This document shows positions 12,613 through 24,266 of a stretch of 64,000 nucleotides of DNA, piece after piece. A program made the position numbers and the translations under genes. The stretch is from NCBI GenBank assembly GCA_014529385.2, contig CM043960.1, forward strand, positions 78,283,910 through 78,347,909, written 5' to 3'. Each line of letters opens with the position of its first letter. The first letter of the stretch is position 1. Origin of the DNA: Adiantum capillus-veneris. Lineage: Eukaryota > Streptophyta > Polypodiopsida > Polypodiales > Pteridaceae. The notes below the pieces were generated by a model that had not been told where the DNA came from, searched no databases, and saw only the letters and a program-made list of their open reading frames with translations.

Positions 12613-13257
12613 TGTCAAAAATTGTTGACGTGTCAAGCCATCGAAGAATGGAGCCAACCTACAGATCTCGGCCAAGGGGCCTAAACCTTAGAAGAAGCAA
12701 CAAAAGAAGAAGTCGTCCTACCAACTTATGGGACCTCGTCCGATGGGGCCCAAGTGACATAAGCTGGACCCTCACACACACAAAAGATAGCGTAACCAGC
12801 TGATGACGTGGCAGAGCAGTATGGATTTCCGCAATTTGCGCAGGACTGCGGTGGACGTGGCAAAGAATACAGAATTCTGCAATTTGCGCTGATTGTGCTG
12901 ACGTGGTAGTTTGTACGAACTTCCATAAAACGCGTTGGCAGCTTTTTAGGTGCAACGCTTTTGGACCAAATGCTTTTGAGTTTACTGCTTTTCATGTAAC
13001 TGCTTTTGAGGCCAAGGGCCTTTAACACATGTGCAAAGGGCTCATTCTCTGACACGCTTCAGCACGGAGGTGCAGAGCGTGGAGTATCGGCATTGTACTG
13101 AGCTCAAGTGGCGCCAAGGTTTGGAGCAAATGCTCTCTTGGGTGGAACTTTGCCACTTTCTGTGTCGTCTATCTCTTTCCGTTTAGTCGTGATTTAAAGT
13201 GCTAAAAGTTTGTTCAGTCTGTTCTTTTCCGTGGCATGTGGTGTAAGTCTTGTGACA
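12613..13257 (+). mobile_element. Inverted solo LTR of family A
   Basis: This 645-base segment is an LTR related to 12023-12608 but in the opposite orientation. It begins TGTCAAAAATTGTTGACG and ends AAGTCTTGTGACA, the reverse complements of the family ends. The phrases GGCCCTTGGCCT and TACATGAAAAGC near 12300 reappear inverted near 12985-13020. It sits exactly at the junction of the left LTR and its C-rich polypurine complement. It is flanked by CATACC on both sides (12607-12612 and 13258-13263), which is a target duplication. No internal sequence remains. Confidence 0.7.
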
Positions 13258-13749
13258 CATACCCCCCCTCTTGAAAGAGTTGTAATCACCCTTGATTACG
13301 CCTGCAAAACAGATAGAGGCCATAAACCAATTCAGTAGACACTGACTCTAAGTACCGACGCACTAGACCAACACAAATCCAGTTTTGCACAAAGACGACT
13401 CAGTCAGTGCACATTCACATCATATCAATCACATAGAAATTGATTCGTGTGTGAGAATCTGTTGCCTCAAGCACTATCGTGTGCAAGAATCGTTTTCGGG
13501 GATCCCAATCCATCACTAAGTTCATACTGAATAGAGTGGTCCAGTCATTCATTCCATTGGATCAGTCGTGATTCATGATTCGTTATCAGGTTCATTCGGG
13601 ACCTGTCATTGCTCCATCTCATTCTTAACTCTGCTCCTTTTTTCTAGAATTAACAGTTTCTTTCATAAAACATTAGTTTTATTCAAAATTTAAAATCATC
13701 TTTCAAAAAAGTCTTGTTTCTTAAATTCATAAAGCAAAATAATGCTAGT

Positions 13750-14262
13750 TCAAAAATCTGTTCTGGAACGAGTATTGCCTCTTCCTATTGTCCTTTCAAT
13801 CTGCCGGTCATCCTGATTCTTGTGCCCTTTTGGGGCACTGTGTAGCGATATGTCCTTGTTCTCCACATTCAAAACACTTTCCTGCTTTGAAATGTCCATC
13901 TCTTTGGTCTTCTGTGAGTGAAGGTCGTTTATCTCTTCGTCGGTTGTTTCTGCTATGACTCGTGGAAGGTTCATCTGATGGGTAAGTCAAGTTACCCGAA
14001 TGTATAGCAAATCTCCGCTTTGAGTGTCCCATCAACTGTTGTATAGACTCGGACTTCCTTTCGAGACAGTAGTCTTGAATTTCGTTGGGAAGTCCACAAC
14101 AAAATCGTTCAATCTGCTCCTTACAACTGATCTTCTTAAAGGATGAAACAGGTAGAAAAATTTCCGAGAATCTTTTACAATAAGAATCCAAAGATTTTAT
14201 CTTGACCATCCGAACATGGTTCTAGTCAGTAATCACGTCTCATTCGTATTCTTGTGCGAACC
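13750..14262 (-). pseudogene. Gypsy gag C-terminal part with zinc knuckle (element M)
   Basis: The minus-strand translation gives the end of a Retrotrans_gag domain (SYCKRFSEIFLPVSSFKKIS, then SIQQLMGHSKRRFAIHSG) and a CCHC knuckle, CFECGEQGHIATQC, the nucleic-acid-binding motif of retroelement nucleocapsids. Upstream, AQEYE-stop-DV...NHVRM continues the gag to 14263, where another LTR has inserted. Downstream, gag is fused directly to a remnant encoding the ...VPEQ motif of the integrase tail (about 13755-13775). Protease, RT and most of integrase have therefore been deleted. This is a deletion derivative, not a functional gene. Confidence 0.75.
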
Positions 14263-14518
14263 TGTAAAAGACTTGGACACTCCAACAAGTCAAGAATCTA
14301 CCGCGACATCACAAATAAATACTTCAAAACGGTTCACACTTCACAATTGACTCGACACTGGCCAGACGGAGTTTCTTGCCTAGAGATATTAGCCCCAAAG
14401 ACTGGCGCCCTTTCGGTATTTCTTTTTGTATTAATCTGAGTTCAAAGTACAAGAGTGCGGGCAGGCGCTCACACTCAGACTCTGCTTCCGGATGCTCTGA
14501 GTTGTGAGAGGCCTACCT

Positions 14519-17500
14519 CAGAGTTACCCGGAACGCGGAACGGGAACGGCGACGGGCCTCCCTGCGGAACGGGGGAACGGGAATGGGCCCGGAACGGGAA
14601 CGGCGCGGAACGGCAGGCTAAAAAAACACCCAAATATTTTTTTTTTAGCGTTATGTGTTTGAATACAAGTAGTATTAGAGTCCTTTGACTCTAATAATAC
14701 CCACAAAAAACACGATTTGAAGACCATTTAACCTTATTATGACTTGATTGGGATGTGAGGCGCCCAGAGTACATAGCCAGATGAACCACAATGAGCAAAC
14801 ACAATGCCCATAGTACATACACAATGCTCTCAAATAATTGCAAGAGTAGTAGTTAGAGATAACACTTTGGAATTAATTATGGCTAACATAGTAACAAGCC
14901 TCAAGGGCCGCCAGCGGCCAAGGTGCTACAAAAAAACCAAAGGGGGACAAAGTTCAAACCATACTTCAGTGACCACAATACCAAAAGACTGAAGGTGACA
15001 AATACCATAAAGATGCTAGTAGCTACAAATGGCAAAGAGGGCAAGGCTCAAGCAGCCATACAAAAAGGTAAGGATAAATGGCAAAGACTCAAGACTCAAG
15101 AGCCACTAGCCTGAGAGGCCTCCCAATCCGTAGTAGCCGGCTGTAAATCATGCACATCCTCCCATTCCTCATCATCGAGGTCTAGGTCCGGCTCGATCTC
15201 AGCCACAGATGAAGTACCTGGTGTTGGTGGATGTGCATCTCCACCCGCCTGAGAAGCCTCTTGCTCCATCTCCCACTGTGTAAAAGGATCTGTCTGTTTG
15301 TTTGTACTCTTGCAAAGCATTTTCAAATTTGCGTTGACGAAGACAAGATCATTAGCCTTCTCCACTCCAAGCCGATTCCTCTTCTTGGAAGCAATGTGGC
15401 TAAAGGTACTCCACAATTGCTCCAAGCATGAGGTACTAACTGACTGGCTGAGAATACGGATCGCCAATCTCTGAAGCTCAGGGCCATCATAGCCATAGTC
15501 CTCCCACCAAAGCACTGAACCTATTTTCCTGCGATCAATTTGAGCATCTGGACTGCCAAATGACCCCCGCATCTCTCTGTACTGTCTCAGCTGACAATGC
15601 GTCGCCCATCTCTGTCTAGAACCATCTTGTTTAAGATCTCTGTAAATTGGTTCATGACTTCCCTATCTGTCTCTTGCCTTGCACCTTGGAACTCTGGATC
15701 CACCATGTACGCTACCCCGTGTAAAGGAGAGGCATATGAATTCCACCTCGAGTTGCAAAGCGCATGGATCTCCTCATATCGCTCTGCGTTCAGCTCAAGC
15801 TGTGCAAGCTGCTCAATCATGCGGTCCATTGCCTCATAAATCTTGCCAATGCAAGGATCCATGCCATCCAGAACTCGAAGCAAATGAACCACCGGTTTTA
15901 CCTATGCATCTAGACTCTTGAGCTCCTTCCAGAACTCAAGATCCTCTGCCTTATCCTTGCACAAAATCCCTGCAACTGTCTTTGCATAGGGGGAGGTGGT
16001 GAACTCATCATTGATGAAGACCTGTCGGACCGCATTTTGACATTCAGACAGCCTGCGCACAAGAAGAAAGTTGAATGCGAAGCGGGTATCTGAATACTTT
16101 AGAAGCACTTTGCCGCCCGACCTCTTGAGGTACTCACTCCGAACCAAGTTGTGATTGTTGATGAAAGTAACTATCTTCACTGCATCAGCAATGACTGGAG
16201 CAATCCAGTCTAGCTTGCCAATGTCTTTTAGAAGGTTGTTCAAGCAGTGTGCCATGCAAAAGCACACTGTCACATGCGGATAGTGGCCCTCTATGATAGC
16301 TGCTGCCGCCCTGTTTGATGCCTCCCCATTTGTGACAAAGGCCACCACGTGTTGCTCACCGATGGTTTCTATGGCCGCTGTCCACTCTGCAGAGAGGACA
16401 TCGGCGGACTTGCCACTCTCAGTGGCATCATGAGAGTGCACAAAGTACATCTCTCCACTGGAGTATGCGACGAGACCATGGATAGATCTCTTCCTTGTAT
16501 CGCTCCACCCATCGACAATGAGGGAAACGCCATGTTTTGCCCAAAGACGCTGAATGTTGAGGGTTGCTTGCTCCACGATAGCCTTCTCTCGATCGAGCAA
16601 GGTGGTTCAGAGAGCCTCTGAAGATGGCGGCACATAGCCGGTGCCATACTCTCCTATCAGTTGCACCATGACTTTCCAATACTCCGACCTATTTCGATCA
16701 AACATAGAAGAGGTTAGTATCAAAAAAGTGGAACCGTCGATAACGGAAGAAGTGAGAGAGAAGATTGATAAATCATAAAACAATGAACATACCTCGCTGC
16801 GACAAATGGGATATGGTCGTGATAGAAGAATCGGGCCACGGCCGCATCCACCTCTTCCTTCTTCTTTGGGTCCCAAGAGGTGGCAAGGGTCTTTTGGCGA
16901 CGAATTGGACCTTGTGAAGATGCACCAACACCTACACCGGGTAGAGAGGAAGAAGGGAAAATGAGGGTCTTTGGATCAATACCTTTGCGTGCCGGCTTGG
17001 CTTTATGGTTGAATTGCCGATCCTTTTCCTCGAGCTCCCTCCTCTTCTCGATGGTTACGTTGGCACAAAATTTCACCTCATGTCCCGACACTCGAAGAAA
17101 GTGTGCCCTCACTTTGTCATGCCCCCCTTTCTGTGTGTAAGAGCATAGCTTGCATCCCCATGCACGAGAACCTCCCGCCGCCGACAAGGTGCCCTCCGAG
17201 GTCACTTCATCCCACCACGACCATTCCTTCGCCTTTTGAGTGTTGCCCGCATGAACGGAGGGGGTTGAACGAGAAGAAGAGGCCATGGATTATCCGTGAA
17301 AGAGAGAGAGCTTGATCTTTGAGGATTTGAGAGAGAGAGATAGCTTGAGAGAGGGCTTGAGAGAGAGAGAGGCTTGATTCCGTTCTTGCTTGAGGCTTGA
17401 GCAATGAGAAGTTGAGATAGAGAGCTTGAGAGAGAGGCTTCACCTCTTGGAAGTTGAGACCGAGAGAGAGAGTTTGACCCTTGAGCCTTGAGGGTTAGCC

Positions 17501-17900
17501 CAAGAGAGAGAGAGGTTGAAACTTGAGAGCTAGAGGCTAGGCCCCTATGGCTTGAGACTCAAGAGTTGAGAGCAAGGGAGAGATGGCCCCCTTCAAACTT
17601 CTTTGATGCTTTGGTGAAGAATGGGGGAAGGGGGAATTTATATAGGGCTGTAAATGGCCGTTGGCTGCCCAAATTTCCCAAACAGCTACATTTTTAAAAG
17701 TTGGAAAACTGCCCGTTTCTGCCCGTTGCTGCGGTTCCGGCCTGTTCCGGCCCGTTCCGCCCCGTTCCAGCCGGTCCGTTCCGGTGATGGCCTGTCTGTC
17801 GGAACGGCAGTTCGTTCCGATGCGTTCCAGGGATTTTTGACCGGCCGGAACGCCGTTCCGGCGTTCCAAGCCCCCATATAGGCGTTCCCCGATAACTCTG
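14519..17900 (-). mobile_element. hAT-superfamily DNA transposon (3382 bp)
   Basis: The element is delimited by terminal inverted repeats CAGAGTTACCCGGAACGC (left) and CAGAGTTATCGGGGAACGCC (right, read inwards) and by a perfect 8-bp target duplication, GCCTACCT (14511-14518 and 17901-17908), as expected for hAT. Both ends carry dense copies of GGAACG or GGAACGG in inverted orientation (14526-14620 and about 17720-17890), like the subterminal repeats that hAT transposases bind. The transposase lies on the minus strand. The sharp ends suggest a fairly recent insertion into an LTR, although the transposase is now broken. Confidence 0.92.
15096..17286 (-). pseudogene. hAT transposase (BED finger, DUF659, dimerisation domain), disabled
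   Basis: Exon 1 runs from 17286 down to 16793. It has a BED-type finger (WGCKLCSYTQKGGHDKVRAH, then H and C partners at residues 60-75). A 104-base GT-AG intron follows (16792-16689). Exon 2 then reads SEYWKVMVQLIGEYGTGYVPP, the DUF659 region with the catalytic-type Asp in SLIVDGWSD, a CMAHCLNNLLKDI segment, and the C-terminal dimerisation motif LEQLWSTFSHIASKKRNRLG (about 15400). Three lesions disable it: TGA at 16607-16609, where relatives have Arg or another residue before TTLLD; TAG at 15902-15904; and a frameshift near 15575-15595. An acidic tail (DLDLDDEEWEDV) ends the protein. It would act in the nucleus by excising and inserting the flanking element. Confidence 0.88.
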
Positions 17901-18252
17901 GCCTACCTGCTTATTTATAGATTACAAGGGATGCTAAAAGCAAAGCCCAAAAGCTGAAAATCAAAAGCTTTTAAAATAAAGCAAAAGCCTTCTACTTTTC
18001 ACCATCTGTGTGTGTGTGTGTGTGGAATAAAGCAAACAAAAGCTCTCTCTTTATTCAATTGCGTAGCATAAAGCAGCAAAAGTTGCCGTTGATCAGCCCG
18101 CCAAACACGGAAGTTCGTACAGTTGCCGAAAATCATGGGATCCCGTACGACAGTGCCACGTGTCAGCCCCGCCGAAAATCTGCAGCCACGTCAGCATTTT
18201 CTATCGGGGTGTCCTCTGCCGCCCAAGCATGACACGTCACCAATTTGTGACA

Positions 18253-18732
18253 TACCCCCCTCTAAAAAGCATTGTAATCGCCCTTGATTACGCTTGCAAA
18301 ACAGACAGAAGCCATAAACTGTCTTATCAGACACTGGCTGTTAGTACCTACGCATTAGGAGCACACATCTAGTACATGTAACAATCGACAGTCACATCAC
18401 ACAACATCAAAGGACATCACATGACAAATCACATTCAACATTCATTCGGATCTTAGACCATGATTTATCGGCAATGCAGTTAGCAATTGCATCTAGATCC
18501 ACTCAGGACCTCATAGATGCCCGATTGACTAACCCCTATTGCAACCATGCCTATTCAAGATTATTCAGACCGAAATGATGCAGTCATTTCGTCTATCAGT
18601 TCCTGCACTTAAACAAGTCAAGAACAAGTCAGTTTCATATTTTCCCGTAATTCCATTTCATAAAGTCATCCAGCAGAATACTGTCAGCTCTCAATATCCG
18701 TGAAGCTCAAAGAGACATCAGTGACTCTAGTA
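18253..18732 (-). other. Polypurine tract and 3' non-coding region of gypsy element B
   Basis: The 3' LTR is followed by the complement of a purine tract (ACCCCCCTCT) and about 480 bases without coding capacity. The same region is found at 24268-24900 in the complete element A, with shared phrases such as GATTACGC(C/T)TGCAAAAC and GTTAGTACCTACG. It is untranslated sequence between the end of pol and the LTR. Confidence 0.7.
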
Positions 18733-19970
18733 TTAAAAAATCGAGGCATTTGTTGACAAAGGAGCGGAGTAACTCCCCTCTTGTGCAAACTCATTGCACC
18801 AGATCTCCGGCCAAGCTGAATTTTGGGTTCCATTTGGAGTAGAACCAAAAGTTTCAAGGTAAAGATTCACATTCCGAGGAATATCTGCTAGGTCTTTCTC
18901 CTCCATTCGCTTCGGCATCCATTGCGAAGTAGGTCTTGAATTTAACCAAGAACCGTAAGTTCGCTTTACCTTCTTTCTTTCTTTCTATGCCAATTTCTGT
19001 TCTGGAACGAGTATCTGCTCGTGTTCGTCCAATTCGGGTTGCACATCTAGCTTCCCATCATCGGGCACATCGCCTTCAAAGGCTTTAAGAGACTCACATG
19101 AAAAACATTGTGAATCTCGCAAGTATTCTCGCAGCTTCAATCCAAAGGAGATATCATTTATCTTTTCGGAAAATCTGGAAAGGTCCACACTATGTCATGC
19201 TAAGTTTTCAAAGAAGCCGCTCCTTTCCCTTTTTTTTCTTTCTCAGGAGTGCCTTCCCATAATGTGAGAGCACTCGATCATTCTCCTTCAATTTCAAATC
19301 GCGACAATGGCGATCTGCTGCCTTTTTCTGTCTTTCCTGAAATTTCTGCAAAGCCTTCCGGACCAAGTCCCTCGTGAACTGGTCAGCTTCAAAGAAAAAT
19401 CTTATCTTTCGTGCTAAGGGAGGGTGGAACTTTCGTAGCAAATTCAAGAATCTCAAATGGCACCTTCCCCATCAATGAGTTAATCGTGTTTCACTGAATT
19501 AGTAATCTCTGATTGCCCGTCAGTCTATGGGTGGAACGAGAATTGCAACCGCATGCCTATGTTCTCCCAAATAGCCGTCCAAAACAAACTTGTGAACCTG
19601 GGGTCTTGTCGGAGACAATCGTCTCAGGCATGCCATGTAATCTGAAGACCTGGGCAATAAACAGTCGTGCCCACGCGGTGTTCTCGGGAGATGAAATCCA
19701 TTGCAATACTTTCCTTGGGGCGGGTGGGTATGGGTAAAAGGCTGTAACATTCCCTGTGCTTTATGCCTGTCAAACTTGACCTTCTGGCATACCAAGCAAC
19801 TGCGCACAATCTCGTCCACATCCTTCTTGAGTCTCGGCCAAAAGAAGTATCTCTCTACCCCTTTCAAGGTGGTAGCAATGCATCGGTGACCCGTAAAATG
19901 CGGACAGTGGCATTCGGTTAGAACCTTTTCCCCAACGGCTGTGTAACGCACAACATGGTATTCTTCATCA
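18733..19970 (-). pseudogene. Gypsy integrase and C-terminal tail (element B), degraded
   Basis: On the minus strand, pieces of a gypsy integrase appear in several frames. They include the H2C2 zinc domain (FTGHRCIATTLKGVERYFFWPR, then CLVCQKVKFDRHKAQG, about 19770-19900). Next is a scrambled catalytic core, then ERQKKAADRHCRDLKLKENDRV (about 19240-19330). The last piece is the chromodomain-like tail (DDGKLDVQPELDEHEQILVPE, about 19000-19080). Frameshifts and stops are frequent and the D-D-E core is not intact. The same order is found in better condition in element A. Confidence 0.75.
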
Positions 19971-21301
19971 AGTAGGCATCCTGAATGGAATAGTCTGCTA
20001 CTATCTCCCCTTTATGTATTCAACTTAATACATCTGCAAAATTTGTTCTGTGGCGTACTGACCGACCATATCCTCGAAGTTCCTATGATGTATCGCGGAA
20101 ATAGCCAAAACCAACGGCTTTCGGGACAAAGTATTTGCCACCAATTTCTTCTGTCCCTGCACATGGATAATCCATAAGTAAACCGTACCGCATCTGCTTT
20201 TTCACAGCTGCTTCTGTGACAAGAAGTAGCGTAACTCCCATCAACTGTGAAAAATCGTAAAATTGGCTCCAAGTCGGTAATGTCGCGACTGAATAAGAGC
20301 ATGGATAGCCGCCAAAAGCTCTTTCTCACAAATCTGTGCTGTCAATTCCGGCCTTGAGAACAATCATCTCTCTTAGGCAATGACATTGGCCTTCTTGCAT
20401 CAAGACTGCATCCAGACTACGACCATAAGTATCACAATATACTTCAAACGACTTCTGCAAGTCCAACAAAGTCAAAACTGGTCCCGTAGTCAATTTCTCT
20501 TTCAAGGTTTGAAAGGCAGTCACCTTTGTGGGTCCCCACGAGAAAGGGACTCCTTTCTATGTCAAGATATGCAAAGGGGAAGCAACCTTTGCAAACTTTC
20601 GAATGAACCGCCTGTAGTACGAACACAATCCCAAGAAGCTTCTAACTTCCTGGACATTCTTCAAATCGGGCCAATCACGGATAGTCTCTATCTTGACTGG
20701 ATCCATATGCACTCCTGCTGATGACACAATGTGTCCCAAAAAGTGTATCTCTGGTAGGAAAAAAATTCACTTTTCTTTGCATTAATCACTAACTTGTGAT
20801 CTCGTAATGCGTGAAAGACTTGAAGCAGATGATCTCTATGTTCTGCCTCATCCTTGGAGAAAACAATGATGTCGTCAAAGAAAGTGCCAACAAATAGTCT
20901 ATACTCTCGAAAAATCCTTGCCATCATCTGGTTAAATGTCGCAGGAGCATTGGTTAAGCCAAACGGCATCACCAAAAACTCAAATAACCCAAAAGTTGTC
21001 CGAAAGGTTGTCTTTAGACGTCTTCTGGCGCGATTCGGATCTGATGATATCCACTCTTCAAATCAATCCTGCTAAAACACGAGGATCCCTGTAAGTTGTC
21101 GAGTATATCATCGATCCTAGGAATCGGAAATCTGTTCTTGATGGTGATTTTGTTGAGAGCTCTATAATCGATGCACATTCTCCAAGATCCGTCTTTCTTC
21201 AAAACCAACAACACTAGAGAGCAATATGGTGAAGTACTAGGCTGGACAAGACCCTTTTCCAAGAGGTCTTTCACTTGGTTCATAATCTCTTTGTTTTGGG
21301 C
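19971..21301 (-). pseudogene. Gypsy reverse transcriptase and RNase H (element B), degraded
   Basis: Read on the minus strand, the RT begins near 21283 with [16 protein letters not shown] and continues through the palm block [20 protein letters not shown] (about 21030-21100), VMPFGLTNAPATFNQMMARI and the active-site block GTFFDDIIVFSKDEAEH (about 20860-20900). It goes on through FLGLCSYYRRFIRKFAKV (about 20590) into RNase H (FEVYCDTYGRSLDAVLMQEG, about 20400). The active site reads F-D-D. At least three frameshifts separate these pieces. Codon 1 of the block abuts the solo LTR that starts at 21307. Confidence 0.85.
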
Positions 21302-21306
21302 TCGGC

Positions 21307-22783
21307 TGTAACCAGCCCGTAGGGTGGTAGGCGTTGGCTTTCACCCGAAATTCTTTACTTTAGACACACACACAAAGCATTTTGCAAAGAGAACCTGCGA
21401 CGGGAATTAACACTTGAACACACACACGGCTCGGAAGCTAGAATGCTCCGAGCAGACGCCGACAACCTGTAGGCCCCAAAATTGGCGCCCCTTTCGGTAT
21501 TTCTTTATTCTTTAGGAGGGTAAATTACAAGGTAAGGTCCTGGGAATCCTTCACGTGTATCCACCTAGATACCATTTGATTTGGCCAAATTTCGGCAGCA
21601 TAACAGCCCCAAAACTTGCGCGAAACCAATTCCCCTGCTAGAACTCACTTGCACGGGCTTATACCCTCTGATTCCTGCCCAAAAACAGTAAATTCAGCGT
21701 GCTGTATTTACTGGTTTTGCCCCTGTTTTCAGCCCCAAACAGTCCCCTAGCTGTCCTCTGCCAATGGGGCACGATTCTCAAAGGTTCTGGCGTCCGTATG
21801 GCTGAAAAACAGTAAAATTACAGCGCATACACAGCGCTGATTTTGCACCTGTGTGGTGAGGTTATGACCCTCACCAGTGCCTGCTTTGGAGTAGCAGCTA
21901 GCTACCCCTGTTCCTGCTCAAGGAGGCTCTTGCCTCAGCACAAAAGCATGAACCCACACAGCTGTACATCAGTCAAATGAGGAGCCCTCTTGTGGGGCAT
22001 CACATAACTGCACGTAGGGGAGAGAGAGCAGTGTGTAGTGTGCAGGGCATCACTCCTAGCACCACACTGTACATGAGAGGGAAAGGAAGCACTCCATAGC
22101 TCTTATCCTGTGATAGATTGCATAATGAGGCCTTCCCAGCTTAAAAATTCAGCGCCCATTTTTCTGGAAGAGGCAAGTGCATAAAAATGTGACACTTGGC
22201 GCATTTACAAGCATTTTCCCGTTTCGGGTTCGTCGCTTAAAAATATCCCAACCGACGCGTCAGTTGACTTCGTGGCAGAGTTATAAAATGTTCCCCTAGT
22301 CATACCGGAGGTAATGACGCGAACACATTTCACGGCCCAAAATAGCAGTTCCCTAAATTTTAGGAGATGCTTCTGTTGGGCTTCCACTGGTCTTCTGACC
22401 ATCTATCCTCAATGGGACCGCATCCAAAAGTGCAATGTGGCCCAAGTATTGGATACTTTCAGTTGGTAGTCACACCTTGACTTTACGCCTTAATTGAGTT
22501 CACTTCCTAGTATCCACCAACTTGCTAAGTGCGACAGGGGGACCTTTATGATCTTGCTTTGAGCCTAGACATCCTCTTACCATATGAATTCCAGTGCCGA
22601 CCATTTCCCGTCTGCGGGTGAATCTACCATTCACATTGGCCATACAATGTCCGACCGTTTGCTACTTCAAAAAGAGGGTCTCAAAACAAATAAAATAAAC
22701 CCCATTGGAAAGAAACCAACAACCAAGGTTAGCAGTTGCCACATCTTTGTGACATGGTTAATAACTGCCACGTCCTCGTGACA
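21307..22783 (-). mobile_element. Solo LTR, gypsy family C (1477 bp), inside the RT of element B
   Basis: The LTR starts TGTAACCAGCCCG and ends CGTCCTCGTGACA. It has a perfect 5-bp target duplication, TCGGC (21302-21306 and 22784-22788). The uninterrupted homologous site in element A (about 27450, CGGCTCACACG) shows that element B's pol was split here. Family membership is shown by the block at 21484-21508 and by internal phrases shared with 9718-11402 and 41159-42616 (for example AATGACGCGAACACATTTTC and CCCTAAATTTTAGGAGATGC). Confidence 0.92.
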
Positions 22784-23716
22784 TCGGCTCACACGGTAAG
22801 GTAGCCGGTTCGGTGGTGTGCTTCCCGGTATCAAATCAATAGTATGATCTTCAGGATGAGCGGGTGGTAACTCGCCTCACAGGCCCTCTGAAAAGCAATC
22901 GGCATGAGTGTGGAGAAAAATCTTGGCGTTCTTTTGTTCAGGTCAAAACATATTCGACCTTCATCCATCGTTCAGTTCTCTCCCCAAAAAAAAAGTGAGT
23001 AAAGAAACTGAAGTTCATCAAGTACAGCCCTTCATTTGTCAAAGTCGCATTCTCGGCCCTGTAGTCAACCACGACGTTGTTCTTGTGGTACCAAGGGATT
23101 TCGAGTAGAACGTCACAACCTTCCAAGGCAATTACGTAAAACTCCGCTTGCCCTAAACACCCCAGTCATTGCAAACGAAGTTTGCCAATGCTCGGTGTAA
23201 TGGCAACATCCCGTGCGGGTGCCACTCGAAGTTCGAACTACCTCCGCCTGTGGCCTCAGCCTGTTCGGCGTAATTCCAAATCGAGCCACCAATTCAAGAA
23301 GTTGACCTTAGCTCCTTCGAAAGAGCTTCCTGATCTTTCCCTTTGCCCGACAAAGTTTGTACTTTTATTCATTTGATTCGGTTCATGCCCCACGCAATGT
23401 GGTACCCATTCTACTTTTTATCTGCCTTTTTTGCCACGTCCCTCAGCTGCTTTAGAACTTTCTGGCCTTTCTTCATCCTGTTCATTCGGTGCCTTTTTAG
23501 GGCTCTTCGTGGAGATATGCCTAGTTTCCCCGCATTCAAAGCACTTCCCCTCCTTTATGTAGAGAGCCCTCTCTTGAGGAGTAAGCTTGGGTCGTGCATC
23601 CTTCTTTTTTGTGTTGCTCTTTCTCTTTCTACTTTCATTTGTCGAAGTCTGTTTAGCTCTTAGTGTCACGATCTCATCGGTGGGGTAGGTCAAGGTGCTT
23701 GAGTGAATGGCAAAAC
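22784..23716 (-). pseudogene. Protease region and gag zinc knuckle of element B
   Basis: The minus-strand translation includes GCDVLLEIPWYHKNNVVVDY (about 23060-23120), which matches the end of a gypsy retropepsin (GCDIILG-PW). It also includes a gag tail, KLTPQERALYIKEGKCFECG with a damaged knuckle (CFECGETRHISTKS, where the final Cys is Ser; about 23500-23560). The region ends at AATGGCAAAAC (23716), where the complete element A is inserted. The gag continues on the far side of it at 30220. Confidence 0.7.
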
Positions 23717-24266
23717 TGTAACAGACTTGGACACTCCAAGTCAAGAATCAACCGCGACAGCACCAAATAACCACTTCAAAACAATTCACAGATCACAACA
23801 GATTTGCACTGGCCCGGCGGAGTTCCGTGCATAGAGATATTGGCCCCAAAGACTGGCGCCCCTTTCGGTATTTCTTTTTATATTAATCAATCATCAAAGT
23901 ACAAGAGAGCGGTTAGGGTTTCACTCTCAGACTCTGCGTCCAGATGCTCTGAGAAGTGAGGCCCTCACCACTAATTTAAAGGTTACAAGGGATGCCCAAA
24001 AGGAGAGCCCCAAAAGCTTTCAAAATCAAAAGCATCAGTTCTCTCTCTCTCTTGAGAGTCTTTTCTCTTTTTTTTTATAAAAAAAGCAAAAGCAAAATTC
24101 GCGTCGCTCATCATTTTCCAAATTTTTTTTAAAAAAAAATTTAATAATCCGCCTCCGCGATTTCCGGAAATTAGGGTTTCTGGCAGAAATTAGGGTTTGC
24201 AGGAATTTTAGGGTTTCTGGCAGAAATTAGGGTTTTTGCTGTCCGCCACGTCATCACTTTGTGACA
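23717..24266 (-). repeat. 3' LTR of element A
   Basis: It begins TGTAACAGACTTGGACACTCC and ends CATCACTTTGTGACA. It is nearly identical to 29673-30213; the visible differences are a longer A/T run near 24130 and scattered substitutions. In element sense a TATA-like ATATAAAAAG lies just upstream of GAAATACCGAAAGGGGCGCC (about 23855-23890), marking a likely core promoter. Confidence 0.92.

Larger units (their letters stand above)
14263..18252 (-). mobile_element. 3' LTR of gypsy element B, split by a hAT transposon
   Basis: The LTR begins TGTAAAAGACTTGGACACTCC and ends ACCAATTTGTGACA. The next bases (ACCCCCCTCT) are the complement of a polypurine tract, so this is a minus-strand 3' LTR. Without the hAT insertion (14519-17900 plus its 8-bp duplication) it is about 600 bases, matching the 541-550 bases of the LTRs of the complete element at 23717-30213. 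It contains the family block at about 14401-14430. It is inserted in the gag of element M, interrupting it at GCGAACC. Confidence 0.8.

Noticed and set aside
14519-14640. Gene start in the GC-rich stretch of GGAACG repeats
   Set aside because: It is the subterminal repeat array of the hAT element and its frames are shadows of the hexamer repeat.
15096-17286. Domesticated hAT transposase as a host gene
   Set aside because: It lies inside intact terminal inverted repeats with a target duplication and carries two stops and a frameshift, so it is a disabled transposon gene.
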